From the NCBI GenBank assembly GCA_947631715.1, contig CANRMK010000045.1, forward strand, positions 1-10,604: DNA of 10,604 bases, given 5' to 3'. Every line of letters begins with the position of its first letter. Positions within the stretch are counted from its first letter, which is position 1. Source of the stretch: an uncultured Acetatifactor sp. (GTDB lineage: Bacteria > Bacillota > Clostridia > Lachnospirales > Lachnospiraceae). The notes under the pieces were generated by a model that saw nothing but the letters and a program-made list of their open reading frames with translations, did no database searches and had not been told where the DNA came from. Shown piece by piece: positions 1-6,123 of this stretch. The position numbers and the translations under genes were made by a program.

Positions 1-174
1 AGCCATTTCTTTGCAAGTCACGCCCGGTACTGCCGATGTTCTCCCGGCAGACACGCTTCCGCTCGGTTCCGCACGTAACGGTCCAAGGCACAAAAGACGT
101 GCCTGCTCGAGAGTACCTCGCCAAGTGCCGACGTGCTCCAACGGTCTGCCGGGAGAACATCGACAGTACCGGGC
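1..174 (+). repeat. Structured dispersed repeat, copy 1, with long inverted arms
   Basis: Bases 1-144 match the reverse complement of 7562-7705 at 135 of 144 positions with no gap, so this is a dispersed repeat present in two opposite orientations. The copy continues to 174 because a 31-nt arm at 22-52 recurs inverted at 144-174 with one mismatch, enclosing 91 nt. Each arm can itself fold (CTGCCG 30-35 with CGGCAG 45-50), and the centre holds a hairpin AGGCAC 86-91 / GTGCCT 99-104. The element may begin before the window. It lies directly upstream of the yajC promoter. Short reading frames cross it in several frames but do not resemble a protein. It could be a mobile miniature element, a structured RNA or a protein-binding site; the sequence alone does not decide. 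Confidence 0.85.
22..174. repeat. 31-nt inverted arms of repeat copy 1
   Basis: The left arm at 22-52 starts GCCCGGTACTGCC and the right arm at 144-174 is its reverse complement with a single G-to-A change (30 of 31). A transcript through here could close into a long stem capped by a 91-nt folded region. Copy 2 keeps only the arm equivalent to 22-52: its homology stops exactly where the 144-174 arm begins. Confidence 0.8.
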
Positions 175-206
175 TGAACTTTGTCTATGAAAAAAATATA
201 AAGTAC

Positions 207-235
207 TTGCCTGACGGGGATTTTTTGTGTATCAT
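207..235 (+). promoter_or_regulatory. Putative sigma-70-type promoter of yajC
   Basis: TTGCCT (207-212) and TATCAT (230-235) are separated by 17 nt, matching four of six and five of six consensus bases. Transcription would start near 242, about 40 nt before the yajC start codon. The region is AT-rich compared with the repeat just upstream. Confidence 0.55.
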
Positions 236-284
236 ACTTATTTGAGATGAGTTGACAGGCGCTGGACGCCGGAATGGAGGAAAA

Positions 285-617
285 ATGGGTATTTTACTGA
301 CTGAGACAACGGAGGCCGCTGCAGCAGGAAATTCAGCGGGCTTTTTGAGCATGATCCTGATCTATGGTATAATGATCGCCGCGCTCTGGTTCTTTATGAT
401 GCGTCCTCAGAGTAAAGAGAAGAAGAGACTGGCTGCGATGCTGTCCACTCTGGCGACCGGAGACAGCGTGCTGACCACGTCCGGCTTTTACGGTACAGTG
501 ATCGACATTGTGGACGATACCGTGATCGTGGAGTTCGGGAACAACAAAAACTGCCGTATCCCTATGGAGAAATCCGCTATCAGCCGGGTGGAGAAGCCGG
601 GCGAGGCAAACGGCTGA
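285..617 (+). CDS. yajC: Preprotein translocase subunit YajC
   Basis: Small single-span membrane protein (110 aa) of the YajC family, an accessory of the SecDF complex that helps the Sec channel move proteins across the cytoplasmic membrane. A short polar N-terminus is followed by a hydrophobic helix at about residues 19-39, then the family hallmark MMRPQSKEKK (38-47), then a cytoplasmic domain with GDSVLTTSGFYGTV (59-72) and a basic/acidic tail. The start at 285 is chosen because GGAGG (276-280) sits 4 nt upstream and it gives the usual YajC N-terminus; an in-frame ATG at 252 would add 11 polar residues and has no good ribosome binding site. It appears to be a single-gene unit, with its own promoter before it and a strong terminator after it; secD, secF, tgt and queA, frequent yajC neighbours, are not visible. 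Confidence 0.93.
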   Translation: MGILLTETTEAAAAGNSAGFLSMILIYGIMIAALWFFMMRPQSKEKKRLAAMLSTLATGDSVLTTSGFYGTVIDIVDDTVIVEFGNNKNCRIPMEKSAISRVEKPGEANG

Positions 618-669
618 ACAGAGGACGTTATGTGATCTGAATCGGCATAAAAAATGGCGGATTGCACTC

Positions 670-726
670 AAAATCACGGTCGTGACTTTTTCTGATTTTT
701 CCGGAAAGGTCATGCCGTGATTTTTT
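670..726 (+). terminator. Intrinsic terminator after yajC
   Basis: A long hairpin: AAAATCACGG (670-679) pairs with CCGTGATTTT (715-724). After a one-base bulge, CGTGAC (681-686) pairs with GTCATG (709-714) with one G-U, and a T/A-rich inner helix extends it further. A run of six T (721-726) closes it. It lies 53 nt after the yajC stop codon and separates yajC from the leuB cluster. Confidence 0.88.
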
Positions 727-998
727 GTGCCGGCTTTTTTGTGTGTTTGCCAGCGTTTGCCGTAAGGGGCGTTTTTATCTGAATGAAACTGTAACAGAAA
801 GTGAGGGTGATTGTGGCAGGTATGAAATCAATGTATTATCTAATGTCACGCTGACAGGGATACTTTAGGCCGTATTTTGTTCCATTTTGTTTTTTCTGCT
901 TTTGGATCAATGCTTAGACCCTATATTTGAAAGCATGTTTCCTCAAAGTGAACAAGATTATCAAGAAACCATTCAAAGATGAAAAAAATAAGAATCAG
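727..998. other. AT-rich gene-free region upstream of leuB
   Basis: This stretch is clearly richer in A and T than the genes on either side. I see no T-box signature, no complete riboswitch and no convincing gene. Two short open frames can be read. One, 818-859, starts with GTG and would encode a 13-residue peptide ending Met-Ser-Arg. The other, 869-982, is open without an ATG near its beginning; its translation has a hydrophobic run followed by a charged tail, which could be the relic of the end of a membrane protein. Neither has enough support to be called a gene. The low GC suggests foreign or decayed DNA. Confidence 0.5.
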
Positions 999-1027
999 TT
1001 GAAATTTGTCCTGCTATCAGTTATCAT
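999..1027 (+). promoter_or_regulatory. Putative promoter of the leuB cluster
   Basis: TTGAAA (999-1004) and TATCAT (1022-1027) are 17 nt apart, each one mismatch or so from the vegetative consensus. The start of transcription would fall near 1034, leaving a leader of only about 40 nt before leuB. That is too short for a T-box or peptide attenuator, so control, if any, would be at this promoter. Confidence 0.6.
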
Positions 1028-1060
1028 AAGAACAGTGGCTTTTTAGGCCTGAAATCAGAT

Positions 1061-1066
1061 AAAGGA
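1061..1066 (+). promoter_or_regulatory. Ribosome binding site that decides the leuB start
   Basis: AAAGGA lies 10 nt before GTG 1077. The first possible GTG (1068) is only 1 nt after it, too close to be used, so the later GTG is preferred. Confidence 0.6.
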
Positions 1067-1076
1067 TGTGATACAT

Positions 1077-2162
1077 GTGGAACTGAACATTACTTGTATT
1101 CCGGGAGACGGGATCGGCCCTGAGATCGTGGGGGAGGCAAAGAAAGTGCTTCAGAAGGTGGCGCAGGTCTATGGCCATCAGATGAAGTTCACGGATATCC
1201 TCATGGGAGGCGCTTCTATTGATGTACACGGTGTGCCTTTGACGGAAGAGGCCATCGCCACGGCGAAAGCGGCGGATGCGGTGCTGATGGGCTCTATCGG
1301 CGGAGATACCACTACATCGCCCTGGTATAAGCTGCCTCCTGACAAGCGGCCTGAAGCGGGACTTCTGGGGATCCGCAAGGCTCTGAACCTGTTTGCCAAC
1401 TTGCGTCCCGCAGTCCTCTATGATGAGCTGGCGGGGGCGTGCCCTCTGAAAGAGGAGATCAGCAGGGCCGGATTTGATATGCTCATCATGAGAGAGCTCA
1501 CCGGGGGACTGTACTTCGGCGAGAGAAAGACCATAGAGGAGAATGGGGTGCGCAAGGCCATTGACACTCTCACCTATGATGAGAACGAGATCCGCCGGAT
1601 CGCGATCAAGGGCTTCGATATTGCCAGAAAGCGCAGGAAGAAAGTGACCAGCGTGGACAAGGCCAATGTGCTGGATTCCTCCCGGCTTTGGAGAAAAGTG
1701 GTGGAGGAGGTGGCGGCGGATTATCCCGACGTGAAGCTGGAGCATATGCTGGTGGACAACTGTGCCATGCAGCTGGTGAAGGATCCGGCCCAGTTTGACG
1801 TGATCCTCACCGAGAATATGTTCGGTGACATTTTGTCCGACGAGGCCAGCATGGTCACCGGTTCCATCGGCATGCTTGCCAGCGCCAGCTTAAATGATAC
1901 GAAGTTCGGGCTTTATGAGCCCAGCCATGGCTCGGCGCCGGATATTGCAGGGAAAGATATCGCGAATCCCATCGCCACGGTGTTAAGCGCTGCTATGATG
2001 CTTCGGTACAGCTTTGATCTGGACAGAGAGGCGGACGCGGTGGAGGCTGCCGTAAAGCAGGTATTGAAAGAGGGATACCGCACCGGTGACATTATGTCCG
2101 CAGGGTGCAAAAAGGTAGGCTGCAGAGAGATGGGAAGCCTGCTGGCGGACAGGATAGCGTGA
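1077..2162 (+). CDS. leuB: 3-isopropylmalate dehydrogenase
   Basis: LeuB (361 aa) oxidises and decarboxylates (2R,3S)-3-isopropylmalate to 4-methyl-2-oxopentanoate with NAD+, the third enzymatic stage of leucine synthesis, in the cytoplasm. Seen in the sequence: PGDGIGPEI at 9-17, the loop with RPEAGLLGIRKAL, RELTGGLYFGE at 139-149 with the active-site Tyr146, SVDKANVLDSSRLWR with catalytic Lys195, and metal/substrate aspartates Asp227, Asp251 and Asp255. The NAD-binding loop YEPSHGSAPDIAGKDIANP comes near the end. Length is normal for the family. The start is GTG 1077: AAAGGA (1061-1066) is 10 nt upstream, and this start makes the catalytic numbering agree with that known for E. coli LeuB; GTG 1068 is an alternative adding three residues. 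First gene of a + strand cluster with ilvD 90 nt downstream; leuA, leuC and leuD are absent from the window. Confidence 0.96.
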   Translation: MELNITCIPGDGIGPEIVGEAKKVLQKVAQVYGHQMKFTDILMGGASIDVHGVPLTEEAIATAKAADAVLMGSIGGDTTTSPWYKLPPDKRPEAGLLGIRKALNLFANLRPAVLYDELAGACPLKEEISRAGFDMLIMRELTGGLYFGERKTIEENGVRKAIDTLTYDENEIRRIAIKGFDIARKRRKKVTSVDKANVLDSSRLWRKVVEEVAADYPDVKLEHMLVDNCAMQLVKDPAQFDVILTENMFGDILSDEASMVTGSIGMLASASLNDTKFGLYEPSHGSAPDIAGKDIANPIATVLSAAMMLRYSFDLDREADAVEAAVKQVLKEGYRTGDIMSAGCKKVGCREMGSLLADRIA

Positions 2163-2238
2163 GAAGCGCCGTTCTGAGTGAGAAATCGGGCATGTTGGGC
2201 CCATCATCGGCCTGGAGATTGGCGCCGCTGAGGGCGGC

Positions 2239-2246
2239 AAGGAGGT
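2239..2246 (+). promoter_or_regulatory. Strong ribosome binding site supporting the ilvD TTG start
   Basis: AAGGAGGT is a near-perfect anti-16S match placed 6 nt before TTG 2253. The next in-frame ATG (2280) would remove the conserved N-terminus and has no comparable site. Confidence 0.75.
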
Positions 2247-2252
2247 ATAAGA

Positions 2253-3926
2253 TTGATCAGTGATAATGCGAGAGCCGGAATGCAGCAGGCGCCGGCAAGA
2301 AGTTTGTTCAACGCCCTGGGATTTACCCCGGAGGAAATGAAAAAGCCCATGGTGGGCATCGTGAGCTCTTACAATGAGATCGTGCCGGGGCACATGAACC
2401 TGGACAAGATCGTGGACGCCGTGAAGCTGGGCGTGGCGGAAGCGGGGGGCGTTCCCGTGGTATTTCCCGCCATCGCGGTCTGCGACGGCATCGCCATGGG
2501 ACATATCGGAATGAAGTACTCCCTGGTGACCAGGGATCTGATCGCGGATTCCACGGAATGCATGGCCATCGCCCATCAGTTCGACGCGCTGGTGATGGTG
2601 CCGAACTGTGATAAGAATGTGCCGGGGCTTCTGATGGCCGCGGCGAGGCTGAACCTCCCCACGGTTTTCGTGTCCGGCGGCCCCATGCTGGCAGGGCATG
2701 TAAAGGGGCAGAAGAGAAGCCTTTCCTCCATGTTTGAGGCAGTGGGCTCCTACGCGGCCGGGACCATGACCGAGGAGGACGTATGCGAATTTGAAAATAA
2801 GGTCTGCCCTACCTGCGGATCCTGTTCCGGAATGTATACGGCGAACTCCATGAATTGCCTGACGGAGGCGCTGGGCATGGGACTTGGGGGCAACGGTACC
2901 ATACCTGCAGTCTACTCCGAGCGCATCAAGCTGGCGAAGCACGCCGGCATGGCGGTGATGGAACTGGTGAAAAAGAATATTCGGGCCCGGGATATCATCA
3001 CAAAGGAGTCCATTCTGAATGCCCTGACAGTGGATATGGCCCTGGGCTGCTCCACCAATTCCATGCTGCATCTTCCCGCCATCGCCCATGAGATTGGATT
3101 TGACTTTGATATCAGCTTTGCGAACCCCATCAGCGAAAAGACGCCGAATCTGTGCCATCTGGCTCCTGCAGGCCCAACCTACATGGAAGACTTGAACGAG
3201 GCGGGCGGCGTGTACGCCGTAATGAAAGAACTGGCAGATATTGGACTGCTCCATACAGAGTGCATGACTGTCACCGGAAAGACCATCGGAGAGAACATTG
3301 CAGGCGCAGTGAACCGGAATCCCGAGGTGATCCGGCCTGTGGAGAATCCTTACAGCAGGACCGGCGGACTGGCTGTCTTAAAAGGCAATCTGGCCCCGGA
3401 CGGCTCTGTGGTAAAGCGCTCCGCCGTTGTGCCTGAGATGATGGTGCACCAGGGCCCCGCAAGGGTCTTTGACTGTGAGGAAGACGCCATTGCCGCCATC
3501 AAGGGCGGAAAGATCGTGGAGGGGGACGTGGTCGTGATCCGCTATGAGGGCCCTAAGGGTGGTCCGGGTATGAGAGAAATGTTAAATCCCACCTCCGCCA
3601 TTGCCGGCATGGGCCTGGGTTCCAGCGTTGCCCTGATCACGGACGGCCGGTTCTCCGGCGCATCCAGAGGCGCCTCCATCGGGCATGTGTCCCCAGAGGC
3701 CGCTGTGGGAGGCCCCATTGCGCTGGTGGAAGAGGGCGATATGATAAATATCGATATTCCCGGCCTGAAGCTGGAACTTCTGGTGTCCGATGAGGTCCTT
3801 GAGGAACGCCGCGCGAAGTGGCAGCCGAGGAAACCCCAGGTGACCACAGGATACCTGACCAGATACTGCGAGATGGTGACCAGCGGAAACCGGGGCGCAG
3901 TGCTGGAGATACCCTCCGGGCGATGA
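2253..3926 (+). CDS. ilvD: Dihydroxy-acid dehydratase
   Basis: IlvD (557 aa) dehydrates 2,3-dihydroxyisovalerate and 2,3-dihydroxy-3-methylvalerate to the 2-keto acids that become valine, leucine and isoleucine. It is a cytoplasmic iron-sulfur and Mg2+ enzyme. Visible motifs: GMQQAPARSLFNALG at the start, VCDGIAMGH (76-84), PNCDK with Cys119 and the metal-binding Asp120-Lys121, CPTCGSCSGMYTANSM (185-200) with Cys191 as likely cluster ligand, GCSTNSMLH (265-273), and DGRFSGASRGASIGHVSPEA near the end. The position that holds a cysteine in [2Fe-2S] members (a Pro-Cys-Asn motif) is Pro-Gly-His (45-47) here, as in the oxygen-sensitive [4Fe-4S] E. coli enzyme; this fits an anaerobe. Translation starts at TTG 2253, supported by an excellent ribosome binding site. 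It probably shares a transcript with leuB. Full length, no frameshift seen. Confidence 0.96.
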   Translation: MISDNARAGMQQAPARSLFNALGFTPEEMKKPMVGIVSSYNEIVPGHMNLDKIVDAVKLGVAEAGGVPVVFPAIAVCDGIAMGHIGMKYSLVTRDLIADSTECMAIAHQFDALVMVPNCDKNVPGLLMAAARLNLPTVFVSGGPMLAGHVKGQKRSLSSMFEAVGSYAAGTMTEEDVCEFENKVCPTCGSCSGMYTANSMNCLTEALGMGLGGNGTIPAVYSERIKLAKHAGMAVMELVKKNIRARDIITKESILNALTVDMALGCSTNSMLHLPAIAHEIGFDFDISFANPISEKTPNLCHLAPAGPTYMEDLNEAGGVYAVMKELADIGLLHTECMTVTGKTIGENIAGAVNRNPEVIRPVENPYSRTGGLAVLKGNLAPDGSVVKRSAVVPEMMVHQGPARVFDCEEDAIAAIKGGKIVEGDVVVIRYEGPKGGPGMREMLNPTSAIAGMGLGSSVALITDGRFSGASRGASIGHVSPEAAVGGPIALVEEGDMINIDIPGLKLELLVSDEVLEERRAKWQPRKPQVTTGYLTRYCEMVTSGNRGAVLEIPSGR

Positions 3927-4028
3927 CCCGGACACCCGCATCTATACGGCGCGGAGTGGTTCAACGGTTCGGTGACAGAATAAAAACAGATCTGCGGTGA
4001 GGGGATACCGGAAAGGAAGTGATAAGTC

Positions 4029-4343
4029 ATGTCTGCTTTTCTGATATGGGCAGCGGTGGGGATTCTTTTTATCGGGCTTGGTATCCACTGTCTGTTTTCC
4101 AAAAAACCGGCAGGATTTTGGGCCAATAGTAAGGTGTTTGAGGTAAATGACCTGAAAAAGTACAACCGGGCCATGGCGAAGCTTTGGTCTGCTTTCGGCG
4201 CAGTGTTCATTGTCCTTGGGATTCCCTTGCTGCCGGGACAGAATAATGCCATGGCCATCGTTTCCGTGCTGGGTATCCTGGTTGAGAGCATTGCAGCCAT
4301 GACCCTGTATTCCCAGGTGATAGAAAGAAAATACAGGAAATGA
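4029..4343 (+). CDS. Small three-helix membrane protein, DUF3784-like
   Basis: A 104-aa hydrophobic protein of unknown function. Three membrane segments are predicted by eye at about residues 4-23, 51-68 and 73-93. Between the first two lies a short hydrophilic stretch with KKPAGFWAN (25-33) and KKYNRA (43-48), followed by a basic C-terminus ending in IERKYRK. The Lys-Pro-x-Gly-Phe-Trp-Ala-Asn and Tyr-Asn motifs match what I recall of the DUF3784 family in Firmicutes; the assignment is from memory of the pattern. AAAGGA (4012-4017) lies 11 nt before the ATG. It sits 102 nt after ilvD and 38 nt before ilvB, so it is probably co-transcribed with them. A link to branched-chain amino acid handling, such as transport or sensing, is only suggested by that position. 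Confidence 0.8.
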   Translation: MSAFLIWAAVGILFIGLGIHCLFSKKPAGFWANSKVFEVNDLKKYNRAMAKLWSAFGAVFIVLGIPLLPGQNNAMAIVSVLGILVESIAAMTLYSQVIERKYRK

Positions 4344-4381
4344 ATTTACAAGCTTAAAAGTAGTAGCAGGAGGAAACAACA

Positions 4382-6064
4382 ATGCAGCTGAACGGTTCCG
4401 AAATCGTCATAGAATGCCTTAAGGAACAGGGCGTAGACACTGTCTTCGGCTACCCCGGCGGTTCCATCTTGAACATCTATGACGCACTCTATAAGCACAG
4501 CGACGAGATCAGGCACATTCTGACCTCCCACGAACAGGGCGCGGCCCACGCAGCGGACGGCTATGCCAGGGCTACCGGCAGGGTGGGCGTCTGCATGGCT
4601 ACCAGCGGCCCCGGCGCCACCAACCTTGTCACCGGCATCGCCACGGCGTACATGGACTCCGTTCCCATGGTGGCCATCACCGCCAATGTGAATCTGCCCA
4701 TGCTTGGCAAGGACAGTTTTCAGGAGGTGGACATTGCCGGAGTGACCATTCCTATCACGAAGCACAGCTTTATCGTGAAGAACGTGGCGGATCTGGCGCC
4801 TACCCTGAGAAGGGCTTTCGACATAGCAAAGAGCGGCCGGCCCGGCCCCGTGCTGGTGGACATCACCAAGGATGTGACCGCGGCCATGTGCGAATATACG
4901 CCTGTGAAGCCGAAAGAGAAAGAGCGCAGCATTCATTATTCTCAGGAAGAGATGGAGAAAGTGCTGGAGTATATCCAAACGGCGGAGAAACCTTACATCT
5001 ACCTGGGAGGCGGCGCCATTCTTTCGGAGGCATCGGAGGAGGTGGCCCGGTTCGCGGAACTGATCGATGCCCCCGTGTGCGACACTCTGATGGGCAAGGG
5101 AGCCTTTGACGGCAACAGTCCCCGCTATACCGGTATGATCGGCATGCACGGCACTAAGACGTCCAACCTTGGGGTGAGCCAGTGCGATCTGCTGATTGCT
5201 CTGGGGGCCAGATTTTCTGACCGTGTGATCGGCAATCCCAGAAAGTTTGCCGAGGGGGCGAAGATCGTGCACATCGATATCGACGCGGCGGAGATCAACA
5301 AGAATATCCGGGTGGACGCCAGCCTGGTCGGAGATCTGAAGCTGACGCTGGGAGAGCTGAATCGGCGGATCGAGAAAAAACAGCATCCGGAGTGGATGCA
5401 TACAATACAGGAGTTAAAGGAGAAGTACCCTCTCAAATATGATGACAGCCAGCTTTCCTGTCCGTACGTGATGGAGACCATCGACAGGGTGACTAAGGGG
5501 CAGGCGCTGATCACCACTGACGTGGGACAGCATCAGATGTGGGCGGCCCAGTATTATCATTATACGAAGCCCCGCACCTTCCTTTCCTCCGGAGGGCTGG
5601 GCACCATGGGCTACGGTCTGGGGGCCTGCATCGGCGCCCAGGTGGGACAGCCTGATCTGCTCTGCATCAATATCGCAGGGGATGGGTGCTTCCGCATGAA
5701 CATGAATGAACTGGCCACGGCCAGCCGTTATAACATTCCCATCATTCAGGTGGTGATCAATAACCATGTGCTGGGAATGGTGAGACAGTGGCAGACCCTC
5801 TTTTACGGGAAACGCTATTCCCAGACGGTGCTCAACGATAAAGTAGACTTCTGTAAGGTTGCGGAGGGGCTTGGCTGTGCGGCTATCCGGGTAACGGCTA
5901 AGGAAGAGATGGAGCCCGCGCTGAGAAAGGCCATTGACTTAAAAGCGCCCGTGCTGATCGAGTGCATGATCCCTGAGGACGATAAGGTATTTCCCATGGT
6001 CCCTGCGGGAGCGCCTATCGCGGAAGTGTTTGACGGCGACGACCTGGCCGCACGGGAGAAGTAA
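4382..6064 (+). CDS. ilvB: Acetolactate synthase, large (catalytic) subunit
   Basis: Thiamine-diphosphate enzyme (560 aa) that condenses two pyruvates to 2-acetolactate, or pyruvate with 2-ketobutyrate to 2-aceto-2-hydroxybutyrate, the first common step of valine, leucine and isoleucine synthesis. Domains in order: pyrimidine-binding domain with catalytic Glu51 in HEQGAAHAADGYARATG, central domain with the FAD-contacting GARFSDRVIGN (275-284), and pyrophosphate-binding domain with GDG (433-435) through Asn-Asn (460-461). Arg-Gln-Trp at 468-470 contains the tryptophan that in anabolic enzymes favours 2-ketobutyrate. The FAD motif and this tryptophan argue for the biosynthetic enzyme and against catabolic AlsS. 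The start is ATG 4382 with AGGAGG 8 nt upstream. No regulatory subunit gene ilvN follows; the next gene is an L,D-transpeptidase. Length and motifs are complete. Confidence 0.95.
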   Translation: MQLNGSEIVIECLKEQGVDTVFGYPGGSILNIYDALYKHSDEIRHILTSHEQGAAHAADGYARATGRVGVCMATSGPGATNLVTGIATAYMDSVPMVAITANVNLPMLGKDSFQEVDIAGVTIPITKHSFIVKNVADLAPTLRRAFDIAKSGRPGPVLVDITKDVTAAMCEYTPVKPKEKERSIHYSQEEMEKVLEYIQTAEKPYIYLGGGAILSEASEEVARFAELIDAPVCDTLMGKGAFDGNSPRYTGMIGMHGTKTSNLGVSQCDLLIALGARFSDRVIGNPRKFAEGAKIVHIDIDAAEINKNIRVDASLVGDLKLTLGELNRRIEKKQHPEWMHTIQELKEKYPLKYDDSQLSCPYVMETIDRVTKGQALITTDVGQHQMWAAQYYHYTKPRTFLSSGGLGTMGYGLGACIGAQVGQPDLLCINIAGDGCFRMNMNELATASRYNIPIIQVVINNHVLGMVRQWQTLFYGKRYSQTVLNDKVDFCKVAEGLGCAAIRVTAKEEMEPALRKAIDLKAPVLIECMIPEDDKVFPMVPAGAPIAEVFDGDDLAAREK

Positions 6065-6123
6065 GATACTCTGCCGCCGGATACGGCAAAAGGCGAACTG
6101 GCAGCGGATACTGGAAAATGCTT

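Noticed and set aside
818..859. Possible 13-residue leader peptide before leuB
   Set aside because: It has a single Leu codon and no attenuator hairpin after it, and it lies upstream of the better promoter.
2180..2250. Short in-frame peptide between leuB and ilvD that begins like the IlvD segment IGHV
   Set aside because: Only an 11-base match (ATCGGGCATGT) to ilvD was found, and the following residues do not align; a decayed ilvD fragment is possible but unsupported.
1983..3254. 423-codon open frame on the - strand opposite leuB and ilvD
   Set aside because: It is rich in His, Arg and Gln, lacks any family motif and lies wholly opposite two well-conserved enzymes. Long antisense frames are common in genes of this codon bias.
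3970..3980. TTCGGTGACAG before the DUF3784-like gene, matching inverted sequence next to repeat copy 2 (about 7709-7719)
   Set aside because: Only about 11 bases match and none of the repeat body is present, so chance cannot be excluded.
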